Numbered from the stretch's first letter, positions 1 to 9,758 are shown. The stretch: 20,964 bases of DNA from Gnetum montanum (GCA_015680685.1 MNCI01005895.1:389735-410698), one strand, 5' to 3'. The notes: generated by a model not told the origin, from the sequence alone. A program made the numbers and translations.

Positions 1-4
1 CCAG

Positions 5-157
5 AGTCCACTAAGACTATAAACTAGTTTGCCTCTTCATAGTCCACCATGACTATAAACTAGCAATGCACCGTCTGCTACAACGCTGAACTGGCATCGT
101 CCAAGGGGTTATGACGTGAAACTAATCCACAACAGCCCACTAAGACTATAAACTAGT
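5..157 (+). repeat. Three dispersed copies of a ~20-bp direct repeat
   Basis: The core GACTATAAACTAG, preceded by CCACTAA or CCACCAT, occurs at about 5-28, 41-63 and 133-157. Spacing is irregular (36 and 92 bp), so this is not a simple tandem array. It may be the edge of a larger repeat cut by the window start. No function can be assigned. Confidence 0.7.
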
Positions 158-388
158 AACATCATTGATGACCAAGAAAAATTGGAAAAGATCTGTTGTT
201 GCAGTTGGTTGTTCCTGTTCCACAGAGACTTGTTGCATGATTCATCCCATGGGGCCTAATGAAACTAATGTTGTTCATGATTCTTTTTGCTTTGAAAGCT
301 ACATGTGGTGACTCCATCTCCTTGTTTAAAGTGTTTAGCTGATTGTTTCATTTGTGGTTTTGTTGTCTTCTTGGAGTTGTGTTTGCAG

Positions 389-440
389 GATGACACTTCT
401 AAGGCATTCGTGCATAGATGCACTTCATCATGACGACAAG
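389..440 (+). other. Possible small exon remnant
   Basis: A T/G-rich tract ends in TTTGCAG at 382-388. A 52-bp segment follows, and then GTATCA at 441, which fits a plant 3' acceptor and 5' donor. One frame reads through without a stop (Met-Thr-Leu-Leu-Arg-His...). No family is recognised, and flanking exons are not evident. Chance occurrence is quite likely. Confidence 0.15.
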
Positions 441-689
441 GTATCACATTTTTCCTAATGCATGCGACTAGTTTTATCAATCCATTCATAAGTACATTCC
501 CGACTCCCAATGCATCCCCTATTTCCCCATCATGCTTCCCTTAGCCTATTCAATTACACCCCCCTGATACATTTTGCTCACCTCAAAACTCTTGATACAC
601 TGTTGCACACCGTAACTCTCTAAAAAGTTGTGATGTAAAACACAATACATAGTACATGATGCAAAATGCAAGTGCTCAAACACAAGCAT

Positions 690-795
690 GGCACAAAAAG
701 AAATCTCTTTCAAAAAGACCAAAAATAAAAGAAAAAGGAAATAAAGACAAAAAAAAGAAAACAAGAAAACAAAAAAAAAGGTCAAAGAGAAAAAT
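690..795. repeat. A-rich low-complexity tract
   Basis: Nearly all purine on the + strand, dominated by A runs broken by single G or C. Reading frames across it give Lys/Arg-rich or Phe/Leu-rich peptides that reflect composition only. Confidence 0.75.
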
Positions 796-1053
796 GCACA
801 GAAAAGGTCTTCAAGACCCCGTTGACATCATAAACAAAAGACTATTGNCACATCTTGAACCACATTCCCTCAATCCCATATACTTTTTGAAAATGCTGTG
901 ACAATATCCAGCCGAAGGCTAATGGTTAATGTTTGATGCTTTGTTTGTTCATGGTGTTTTTCACTTCTTTGTTGATGCCTCTTGGGTGAATTCCTCTAGA
1001 CATCAACAAAGAGGGGCCAATGAAACACCACTAATTCCAGTTTAACACTTTGA

Positions 1054-1382
1054 ATGTTTCTAAGTTTTAAAAATGAAGATCCTGGTCATGGTATACGGCG
1101 GCCATCAAAGAATATGACCGGTGAGGGCCTGTTCAGTGACAGCATGTCTGTAGGGAAGCTTCACCTCCAGAACAAGAATTTTTATTTGATACTCTTTCCA
1201 AACAGAAGGAGATTATGCCAGGAAATCATGGTAGAGTGGTTCAGGAAAAATAGCATCTTAACAGTAATTCTTCTGGAACTGGACAACCTTATCAAAACCA
1301 GGCATTACGAACCAATGCATTTGGTTCTTCTGGCAATCATCACATAACTAGCAAAGCACAATTTTTACAGGAACTGAAAATG
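1054..1382 (+). pseudogene. Frame-broken coding remnant, family uncertain
   Basis: The first frame (1054 to about 1160) reads FLSFKNEDPGHGIRRPSKNM and then an EGLFSDSMSVG-like stretch. At about 1150-1165 the protein-like signal moves to another frame, with a PPEQEFLFDTLSKQKEIMPG motif and then a Ser/Asn/Gln/Gly-rich segment containing TNAFGSSGNHH. That frame is broken by one TAG near 1250. Two consecutive low-complexity but protein-like frames suggest a decayed exon or retrocopy. A weak resemblance to N-terminal regions of TIFY/JAZ-type plant regulators was considered. The diagnostic TIFY motif is absent: the sequence is lost at about 1390, where the C/T-rich block begins. Identity is unresolved. 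Confidence 0.35.
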
Positions 1383-1399
1383 CCAAAGCACCCATAACT

Positions 1400-2072
1400 T
1401 TTGAAAGCGCCGCTGCTTTTCTCTCTGCTGCCGCTACTTTTCTCTCTACTGGCGCTGTTTTCTCTCTGCCGCATAGCCACTTAGCGTCATCCGGCAACTA
1501 CCGCGCTACTGTGCACATGGTTTCTACATCATTGTTCCTCTGTGCTCCGACTGATTCCTCCGCCTTCTGCCATGCTACCACTCCTACGGTTTCTGCCGTT
1601 GCTAACTCCTATGCTGCCGCACCGCGTCACTGCGTGGTCCTGTGCTATCTGTCGTCGCGCTGCTATTTCATGCCATTTCTGCTCCCACTGTTTTCCGCTT
1701 GCCACGTCATCACTCCTCCTGAGCGTGCCGCATTGCACCTCCTGTGCTGCTCGTCACCACATGCCTCCTGCACAGAACGCCGCTACTCCCACCGTCGCGT
1801 CGCTGTTCTACCGTCACTGCGCTATTGATTTTGCCGCGGCTACTATTCTTCTCCTTGCCGATGTTCTTTCCCCACTGGCACCTCACTCTACGTTGTCGCT
1901 GCCACCTCGCTTTGTGCTTCCTACATCACTGTTTCTGCGCTGCCTGACGACGCTATTTTCTGTGTTCCCGCGACCTCCACGTCACTCGCCATGCCACCAT
2001 GTCGCCATACTGCCTACCATCTCTATCTTTTCCATTGCCATGTCGCTGCCTCTGCTGCATCTAGTCTCCTTC
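1400..2072. other. CpG-rich, pyrimidine-rich block of unknown nature
   Basis: C and T dominate the + strand, and CpG dinucleotides are frequent, unlike the AT-rich, CpG-poor flanks. Several overlapping open frames exist, including a Leu/Pro/His/Cys-rich one starting at 1542. They look like a by-product of a stop-poor composition. No domain, signal or codon pattern supports a protein. The right edge abuts the SR-like remnant in the same frame. It could be part of an unrecognised transposable element or a former CpG-rich 5' region. Confidence 0.45.
1409..1470 (+). repeat. 21-bp tandem repeat, three units
   Basis: Three consecutive units of about 21, 21 and 20 bp (1409-1429, 1430-1450, 1451-1470) share the core CTTTTCTCTCT followed by a GC-rich GCTGCCGC-like joint. 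They form the left edge of the pyrimidine-rich block. Confidence 0.75.
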
Positions 2073-2079
2073 TCAAGGC

Positions 2080-2482
2080 AAGGCGAAACAAAATCTACAT
2101 CCGGTCCAAGGCCAAAAGGAAGATCGAGGAGTCGGAGTCCAAAGTCGAGGAATCGCGATAACCATAGAGACAAGGATTATGGAAGGTTTATGGACGTGAC
2201 AGGTCCCATGATTGCCATGATCATGATTATAGAGACAAAGACAAGGATTATCGTAGGAGAAGCCCAAGAAGCTGAAGTATCACACCACCTAAGCATGAAA
2301 AGAGCCTGAGCAAAAGCCGTAGTGGTAGCAGAAGTCGAATCAGGTTGTCTGATGAACCAAGATGAAGAACCAGGAGCTGATCTTATGACAGCTGCTCTCC
2401 TAGTGCAACACCTCGCAAGAGTGTGTCCCCACAGAATCGGAGTAGGAGCCCATCTCCAAGGCATTCTGATGTCGATGATTAG
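2080..2482 (+). pseudogene. Decayed RS domain of an SR-type splicing factor
   Basis: SR proteins bind pre-mRNA through an RRM and recruit the spliceosome through arginine/serine repeats. Only the RS tail is visible here. About 2100-2190 reads RPKGRSRSRSPKSRNRD and then an Asp/Arg-rich stretch. Near 2190 the reading moves from one frame to another (a -1/+2 shift) and continues through YRDKDKDYRRRSP, KSRSGSRSR and NRSRSPSPRHSDVDD to a TAG at 2480-2482. Three premature stops (2273-2275, 2363-2365, 2378-2380) are all TGA exactly where the RS pattern calls for Arg, which fits CGA decay at CpG. No RRM is seen upstream. A 3'-UTR-like AT-rich stretch ends in eight A at 2651-2658, so a retrocopy is possible. 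The exact SR subfamily is not identified. Confidence 0.65.
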
Positions 2483-2796
2483 CGAACTAAGAGAGATCGG
2501 TGCACTGAATTTAAAGCTTGTTTTTACATGCTTGTTTTCTTTTTCTTGATCTGATCCTGTAGAATAGAATATACTTTTATTCAACGATGTGCTGAATGAT
2601 CTGTTGTTAGATTCGTCATATGAAATGCTCAAATTATGTTGTTGAAGTTTAAAAAAAACAGGGGAGAAAATAATAATTCCTCAAGCGAGCCGGCCAGCGC
2701 TAATCTTTCCAAATTTTCTAAATTTTTATCACTCAAGGGCTTGTATTTCTAATTTATTTGTATTTTTATGCGCTGGAATGACCCATAAGTTGTAAA

Positions 2797-2890
2797 ATAC
2801 ATTGAACTTGGTCAAGGAAGGCAAATTTCCAACACATATCCAACTCATGTACAACTTTCCAGCATAGATACATTGAACCTGGTCAAAGAA
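2797..2890 (+). repeat. 23-bp direct repeat pair near the left LTR promoter
   Basis: The sequence beginning ATACATTGAAC at 2797-2819 recurs at 2868-2890 with two C/T- or A/G-type differences, 71 bp apart. The second copy runs directly into the AACCCTAG motifs and TATA box, so this may be a duplicated U3 element. Confidence 0.7.
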
Positions 2891-3521
2891 AACCCTAGCC
2901 AAAACCCTAGCCCAACCCTATAAATACCCTACCAATTTACAAAAATTGGAAGAAAAAGGAGGCAAGAGAAGTAAAGCAAAAGCAGCAAGAGAGAAGGGAG
3001 AGGAAGAGGCAAAGAATGGAGAAATTGGTAATTCCAAAGGAGGAAAGAACTTGCAATCCTTGGGTGCTCGGCACATCCAATTTTTGGCCTCCAAGTTCTT
3101 CTTACATCATCACATCATCGTGTCATATCTTTCCGAGGTTAGGCGTTTGACTTGCCATTCACACTTGGGCAACTACGCTTTGACTAGTGCACATTTTTTT
3201 AAAAATAATACAATACAGTTTCATCATTGCCTCCTATTTACATTATTTACTTTGGTTTATGCTTTGTTTGCAATATAATTCTATTCACGTACGCTTTATT
3301 TACATTTCGTTTACATCCTTTTTACGATAACCCCAGCGCTAGCCGTAGCTTATGCTTGGGGAAGTCCTTGGTTGATTTGCATGCAAACCATCCAAGGCAC
3401 TCTACCTTCGTTCCCTTTTCCAGCTTGCCCTCAAGCGAAGGCAGGGTTAGCTGTGGCTGTCCAACGATCTCTTAGTGTTTTTTTCCCTTCCAGCCTTACA
3501 CCGATGATTTAGGACAGTACA
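2890..3521 (+). mobile_element. Old family 2 LTR (partial), + orientation
   Basis: Two blocks match the right-hand LTR at 19158-20553. One is the promoter (AACCCTATAAATA). The other is the 3' end, 3296-3521 against about 20341-20553, sharing GGGGAAGTCCTT, CAAGGCACTCT, CCCTCAAGCG and CCAGCCTT in the same order. It ends in CA at 3520-3521, where the homologue also ends in CA. CpGs of the right copy are often TG or CA here, so this copy is older. No PBS follows. A family 1 LTR stump begins at the next base, consistent with insertion into that LTR. The left boundary is uncertain and may lie further upstream (as far as ~2660). It may be a solo or 3' LTR. Confidence 0.7.
2919..2926 (+). promoter_or_regulatory. 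TATA box of the old family 2 LTR
   Basis: TATAAATA is preceded by three ACCCTA-type motifs (about 2890-2918), which resemble the plant telobox AAACCCTA. The same TATAAATA sits in the matching place of the right-hand LTR. Confidence 0.6.
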
Positions 3522-3563
3522 TTGAGTATCCAATATCAAAGCTAACTTTATGATGAGTCATCA
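3522..3563 (-). mobile_element. Stump of the 3' LTR of element A
   Basis: These 42 bp match the right ends of the two full family 1 LTRs: a TATCCAATATCA motif and the terminal TGATGAGTCATCA. It ends in CA on the + strand, which is the TG start of the LTR on the minus strand. The other ~840 bp are missing. The break coincides with the CA end of the family 2 LTR. Confidence 0.65.
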
Positions 3564-3575
3564 TACCCCCATGAC
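3564..3575 (-). other. Polypurine tract of element A
   Basis: The minus strand reads GTCATGGGGGTA directly before the LTR start TGATGA, in the position of the plus-strand primer of an LTR retroelement. Element B has a related GTTGTGAGGGTA at the same place. Confidence 0.55.
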
Positions 3576-3749
3576 TAAATGAAAACTCATTCTTGAGTTA
3601 AACAAAATGAGGAACAAGTTCTTTACAAAAAATGTTGGGAAGGTATGAAATTATTGACTAACTCAAATGAAAAACAAATGAACTTATACATGTTGTAGTG
3701 GTGTTTTTACAAAATCAAGATACAAAATTACAAAACAAAAAATTCGGAA

Positions 3750-6570
3750 AGCTCATGTAGTTCTTAGAGGCAGTGACTTCTCCCTCAGTCGCTTCCCTTT
3801 GTCACTAAGCTTTTGAAATTGGTAATGGTTGAGGAGTGCTTGTAACTTTCTTCTTCTATCTATGGATCTTGTAGCATCGAGGGTATTGAACTGATGTGTG
3901 CTAGCATCAATACATCCCAAGGACATGACAACTATAGAAACATTTTATTGGTCTTCATCTACTAGGACATAAACTATTGTCACTCCTCTTCAAATGCCTT
4001 GGCATTTTCTTTGAACTTAGGATAATCTGTGAGTCTCTTGGCTGGGTCTAAAATGACATCCTTTTATCCATGATAGTGGGCTTTAACCACCTCAAGTTCT
4101 AAATTTGCTATATGAATTTTTTGCAAAGTAGCTTTTCTATCTACAAACTCTTTATTGTATAGTCTGTAGGTGATTACAACCTATTTCTCTAGCTCATTTC
4201 TAGGTCAACTTTCTATTAACATAGCAAAGTTGGCATATTACTCTTTATTGTATAGTGTGTAGGTGGTAGCTACCTATTTCTCTAGCTCATTTCTAGGTCG
4301 AATTTCTATTAACATAGCAACATTGGCATATTTGAGATGAGCTAATGTGACGTATTCTTTTAAGTCTTTGATTTGTAGGCCTTTATTTTTCACCTCCTCC
4401 TGATGGACCAGTGCATAACTATCCATAATTGGCTGTCAATAAGGATTTTGTGCTATTATGGACCTAATGTGGGCTTTGGCCATCTAGATTTCCTTTTCTT
4501 TTATTTACTTGTACATGCCTACTTGGTCATGGAGGTGTTCTTTTAGTTGTTCATGCTTCTTGGCCTTATTCTTCCATGTGCTTATTTTAATTACTAACTT
4601 CTATCAAATGGCATAGACCTCCTTTGTTGAGAGGGTTCTATTTTCCCTAGCCAATCTGGTAATATCTTGGTTGATCCTCATCAGTTATTCTCTCAACTAA
4701 TGGACAATTTCTTGTAGAACATTCTTTTGTTGTTCAATGGTGATCAACCTAGAGTTTTCTAGTATGAGATATTTATTTTCTTTCTAGGTGGTGGTCAATG
4801 CCTTTTTATGAGCATAAGATTGTTCTTTTGTAATGGAGACATTCTAGACTACCTTCTCCTTTTCTTGCTCTATCACTTTATTCTCCTCAATCAACTTGAT
4901 TAGTTGCTTTTTTCTAAATTGCTATAGCTAGTCAAGCACAATAAATCAAAAAAGATTCCATCATTCAACTCTCAAGATAGCCAGCTCTCATTGCAACCAT
5001 TATACCTCTACCTCTACATGATCTACCCTAGTCTTAGCCATGACCAACTTTCCTTTGGTGGCTATGAGGTCTAACTGTACTATAATGACATCACTAGGAA
5101 TGTCAAACATGGTGGTCATCACTTTCCTTGTTTGCAATAGTAGATCTAACACATCCTGATGTGCCTTAGAAGTCATCAAAGTCTAAGTGAGCATTTTTAC
5201 ATCTCTAGTCCTAGTAAATTTTAATAGGGGTACAGTAGGCATATTGAGTGACTCTTTGATGTGATCTATAATTACTTAGATTGTGTCTATTGTATCCTAA
5301 TGTTGCATTACCACTACTATGACACCTTCTTACATTTCAAGCATCACTTGGAAGGATGTAGCATTACCAAAGATTTTCCATGACAATTGGGATTTTCCTC
5401 CTAATTGCAATGATATTTTCCCCCTTGTCAAATCTATCGAGATAGTGGACTACATAGCGTTGTTGATGACTTTGAAGAGGCTAGATGCCTCTCTACATCT
5501 CTGACTCAATGTTTTGGTAATTTTCTAAAAATGGTCCATTGCTAGCCTATGGTATTGTGCAATGAAGGTGGAACTTGTGGCTTGCGATGCTATTCAGGCT
5601 CTTGTTCAAATTCTTCTTTAGGTTCTGCTTCCTTTTCTAATTCTTGTTCCTCACCAAGGTCTTTTCTTGGTGGTTCTAGTTTAAAACATTTAGCAAAGGA
5701 AGCATTCTGATCCTTCCTAGGAATATCATTTGTGTACCCCCAAGATTCCAATGCATTTACATAGCTTTTGGATTAGGCATAGGAATAGGAGTATTGGGTT
5801 GCCTACATTTTTCTCCTCAAACCACCTCTAAATTTCTATGTAGTATAACTAGGAAAGGTTGGCTGTCTATTTACCCATTAGGATGGCAGTTTCCTTGGTA
5901 TCATAGGTTGAAATTTTATTTAGTCCCTTAGTTGGGAAGAGATGATACATGCCTATCTTGAAGTATGTCCTCTCTTCAAGAGTTAGTTCATTATACATCT
6001 TGTCATCTTTGCCATATGTCCATATCAACTATAGCGTTCTCATGTCAAGGTTAGATATTGTAGATAGATGGGCTAATTTAGCCCCTTCATTTGGTAGATT
6101 CAAAGCTTCGGTGATAGCTTTAACCAAAAATGAAACATTGACTCCATAAATGTTGATGTTGGAACCTTCTTCTTTATTGTGCCAAAATTGGTATGTTTCA
6201 TTAAGGTACCAGTCACCACTATCTAAAAGAATTGGTCACAAGGGTGACACCTAGAGTTGTGTTCAAATGAATTGAGTGAATGCTATGAACAGGCCGAAGT
6301 TCATCTCCAAGATGATTGTGGTCAACATGGATTTCTCTTAAATTTCTTCAAGGCATTCCATAAATAACATGAGATGTTATCTCTGTGTAAGAGCTTAGGG
6401 TTCTATGGCCTCTTCTTGGATAAACTACCCAATAATAGGAGCCTCTTGATGGATGCTAAAAGATTGGGCTTCCTACTCCCTATGCTCTACATGCTAGCCT
6501 TGTTGTCCCCTACCACTCCTTGGGCATTTTGCTGTTCCTTGGATGCATTTAGCATTTGGTGTTAAATCGA
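3750..6570 (-). pseudogene. Second ORF of element A (conserved domain plus coiled coil), decayed
   Basis: One minus-strand frame can be followed over about 2.8 kb and aligned with the copy in B. The N-terminal part carries YQFWHNKEEG (near 6170-6200), LTLEERTYFKIGMYHLFP (near 5925-5985) and RWFEEKNVGNPILLF (near 5780-5826). An acidic Glu/Lys linker follows (about 5600-5680). The C-terminal ~450 codons are Lys/Glu/Gln/Leu-rich and coiled-coil-like, with VHxLREQLMRINQDITRL around 4660-4710. Stops are frequent, often TAG or TAA where B or the pattern has Gln. Part of the coiled coil is duplicated in frame (4147-4332). The N-terminal block resembles in layout the putative plant transposon protein domain of Athila-type elements, from memory and not tested. 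The function is unknown. It is not a polymerase. Confidence 0.6.
4147..4332 (-). repeat. 93-bp in-frame tandem duplication inside the second ORF of A
   Basis: Units 4147-4239 and 4240-4332 share ACTCTTTATTGTATAG and the long stretch through CTAGCTCATTTCTAGGTC and CTATTAACATAGCAA. The period is 93 bp, or 31 codons, so the frame is kept. Element B has one unit only (about 12308-12400). Confidence 0.85.
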
Positions 6571-6589
6571 TGTTGTGGAATGAATCAAT

Positions 6590-7766
6590 TACATGCTAAG
6601 GGAAACAACAAAATTTGATAATTAAATGCTTGGAAGGTAAAGAATGATGTGGTTATGTCAAACAAGTACAAGTCACAAAAGTTACACAAGTGGGTTCTCC
6701 TCAAAGTAGGCTCTAGCCTACGATGCCCTTGTATAACCATGCCTAAAAATGTTAGTAGGTACTAAATGTGTTGAATGCAACACATACCCATAAAAAAAAC
6801 ACACATGTAAAAACTATCAATTTGAGATAATAACTCTATGTTACGTAAAACCACAAGTTAGAATCATATGGATAACAACATGAGATGGACTATAGAAAGA
6901 ATTGCAGAAATTGGGACATGAGGTATTGTACCAAAGGCATAATGAACTCTTGTGTGTTATTAATGATTAAGTAATTATCAACCCTTCTTTCCAAGATTCA
7001 AACCAAGTCCAAACCACATTTCGGTGACATTGCATCATTTCATCACCTCAAATATCATCATTGCAAGAAGTAACATCACCTAGTGTTTTGTCTAGGGAAG
7101 TGTATTTATGGCACACATGTTTTTTAACGGTTCTAAGAAGCCACCAAAATTTAAGCATGAGTATATTTCATTCCAATGGGACCCTTTGAAATTCATTTAG
7201 TGCCTATTTAGGTTACTCTTACTTCCATTTGTTGTTAGATCTATAAGGATATAATTACAATGAAAGAAACATGATAGAACATACAGAAGTGGCCAAAGAG
7301 AATCCACAAATCCCCTTTCGGTAACACCCTTTACATTTTCCCTTGATTTTGCACTCTTCTACCTAGGCACAATGATTATGAATTTATTATTAGGTTGGAT
7401 GATAAGAAATAATGTCATTATACCAGGGTAAGAACCTCTTATTAATGGAATGAGTGGATGGATGATGTGGTCTCACTATCTAAATAATCAATCTCTTATG
7501 ACTCGACAACATAGAGAAAACCTCACCTCAATGGGCTACATGATTGTTTTATGCACAAGTAAGATTACATGACAAAGAAAATGAAAACAAAAAAAAGAAA
7601 AAAATTGAAGAAATAGGAAAACTTGTATCAAGAAATAAAAAAATGACAAAAAATTGTAAAACAAAAAGATGAAAATAACTTATGAATCCTAAAGATTAGA
7701 ATGGGAGGTTTCCCCCATGACTAAACATTTTTTTGTGACAAGGATTAATAAGTAGATAGATAGGAT
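6590..7766 (-). other. Conserved non-coding block between gag and second ORF, element A
   Basis: About 1.2 kb align with 15490-16645 of element B, but no frame stays protein-like in either copy. An A-rich tract at about 7570-7680 is a long polypyrimidine tract on the coding (minus) strand. Autonomous Ty3 elements keep pol between gag and a 3' gene. Here nothing resembling pol is seen. The block could hold an intron or packaging signals, but that is not demonstrable here. Confidence 0.5.
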
Positions 7767-9653
7767 TCATGCATGTATCAAACATTGGTAACTATTCATT
7801 CCCAAGCCACTGCGTGTTATGGGTTGATGGTACTTCAGAGAGTAATAGTAACAATTTGTAGAGGATGTAGAACTAGTTGGATAAATAGGATGTTAAACAT
7901 AATATCTATGTAGTTTTTGTTGATAGGATGGATAGGATTGATTTGGTATTGGCCTCCCCCATGACTATGGTTGTTTCCACTACAGTTGATGACAATGTGG
8001 AGGCTGGTAATAAGCCCTCCTAGGATGGTACGATTCATTATAGGGCTATCTACTATTACCATGTGGGAAAGGAAATCTCCTAGGCATGTGCTTCTATACA
8101 AAATTTAGGATTAATGCACCTACCCAGTACTCACATAGATGCTACAAGATCGTACAATGGTCCTTTGAATGGTCATATATGCAAATTTCACATCTATTAT
8201 CTTCATCTATGGTTGAGTCTATAGCCTTACTTTCTTCGATCATTTTTCCTATTTGGTGAAACATGTTCCTAATTATTTTGTGGTTCTATTACCTTTGTTT
8301 ATTGTAATCACCTAATATGTTTTTCACAACCTTCTCCTCTACATTTTCTACCAATGTTGTAACTTTGTTGTATATCCATTCTAGTACCCTATTATAGTTT
8401 ACTTCAAGTTCATTAATAAACTTTTGTATCAGTAAGATTTGGTGTGGAATCACCTTATCAAGATTAGTTTCTTCCTTCTTACCATAGATATGGACCTACT
8501 TCTTTTAAAGAGTTGGGTCCTAGTGATATTTCCTAACATTCTCCCATTTGCATATCTCTCCTTCTTCTTTGGCCATGAGCTTAATTAGCTTTCTGATCTG
8601 ATGAGTTCATAGCTCATATAATTGATCTGGGGCATACATCCCAGGGGTCTTCCTTATTTCATTACAAATCCCATCTATGATTTGGAAAAGTTGCCTTTCC
8701 TTATAGAAACCATGGCCTTAGCATCTATTTAGTAAAGAATAATATATATCTAAAGCCATGTCCAAGGGTTCATGTTATTCTTGCCTCAATCCTTGGATCC
8801 ATCTCCTCATGTTAGACACTCTTACATAGGTTTGGTATTTCTTGTTGAAGAGTTCTAACATTGTGGACCATCATCGGATTAAATTTGGTTTTAAAGATCT
8901 ATACCACACTTTAGCTCTATCAATTAGTTTCCTAGGAAAGAGCTTAATCTTTCTTCATTATCTTTCAATGTTGTATGAGATACAAGCATTATGGAAGGCT
9001 TGTACATGATGTTGTGGATCTAAATCATATCCTCCTACAAATTTAGCAATATTATTCATATCAAGAATAGGTAGGTGAATCTCTTTGTGATGCCTATAGG
9101 ATATCTTAATTACCTCTATGATCTACATCAAGCACTTAGTGGCCAACAAGGGTTCATCATCGGTCATGTTATGATGAAAATTTCTACTTACCTGATTGTG
9201 ATGATTTTGCTAATGTTCATGTTGATGACCATGAGTGTTCCTATGAGTTTGATTTTTCTTTTTATTCCAACCCTGTAGTGGAGCTTTATCTCCATACATA
9301 CATTCATCTTCATTAGAACTAGACATTGAAGGGGGAGAGGAAGAGAAAGATGAGGAACTAGAAGGATTTCCATGGATTTTATGGTGTTCCCCAAGATTTC
9401 TTGATTTATCATTTCTCGGTTTTGAGGAGGCCTTAGGCCTTGAGGCCTCTCCTTGTCCAATACTTACTTCATCTTTTTTAGGGTTTTCTAGTTTAGGTGA
9501 ATGTAGTCTTTGAGTGTCATTAGGATAGTCATGAACATAAGAAATCCTTGCATAAGGTTGGTCACTCTAATTTTCCTCATCATATATATAATTAGTTCTC
9601 CAATGAAATTTTTCATTATATAGTGCATTATCATTTTCTTATGAAAGAGATAT
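7767..9653 (-). pseudogene. gag-like gene of element A, decayed
   Basis: Gag forms the virus-like particle that packages retroelement RNA. The N-terminus (from 9653, where the ATG of B reads ATA) is Ser/Arg/His-rich with RLHSPKL and GEASRPKASSK motifs. The capsid-like core contains FVGGYDLDPQHH near 9000-9060 and a Trp-rich region further on. A helical Glu/Lys segment follows, then a CCHC-like motif with one residue fewer than usual (Cys at 8192-8190 and 8183-8181, His at 8171-8169, Cys at 8156-8154), and a Tyr/Gln/Pro-rich tail (about 8070-7830). The last part reads QWLGNE and MNPIYLLI. Stops and frame breaks are scattered throughout. Compared with B, about 470 bp are missing near 7800. Confidence 0.7.
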
Positions 9654-9758
9654 TATTGTTGGTTTATGATGTGTGTGATTTAATATTTTCTAAAAGATAT
9701 GTTGTTAATACCTTTACAGCAATCGTGTATGATATAACTAATCTAGATAACTAACAAC

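Larger units (their letters stand above)
158..1053. other. AT-rich region without a supported gene
   Basis: No long reading frame with recognisable protein features is present. The region holds an A-rich low-complexity tract (about 690-795), an ambiguous base at 848, and a 12-bp inverted repeat (966-977 with 1001-1012). One short exon-like stretch at 389-440 is listed separately. It is probably old intergenic or decayed intronic DNA. Confidence 0.5.

Noticed and set aside
546-785. Minus-strand frame looking like a Phe/Leu-rich membrane peptide
   Set aside because: It is the complement of the A-rich tract; the hydrophobic run is a composition artefact.
1542-2309. 255-codon open frame running from the C/T-rich block into the RS segment
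   Set aside because: The first ~180 codons are Leu/Pro/His/Cys-rich from composition, several frames are open in parallel, and the frame leaves the RS pattern near 2190. Not a credible gene.
2946-3278. 110-codon Lys/Glu-rich open frame
   Set aside because: It lies just after the TATA box in LTR transcribed sequence, has no homologue in the right LTR, and its composition is low-complexity.
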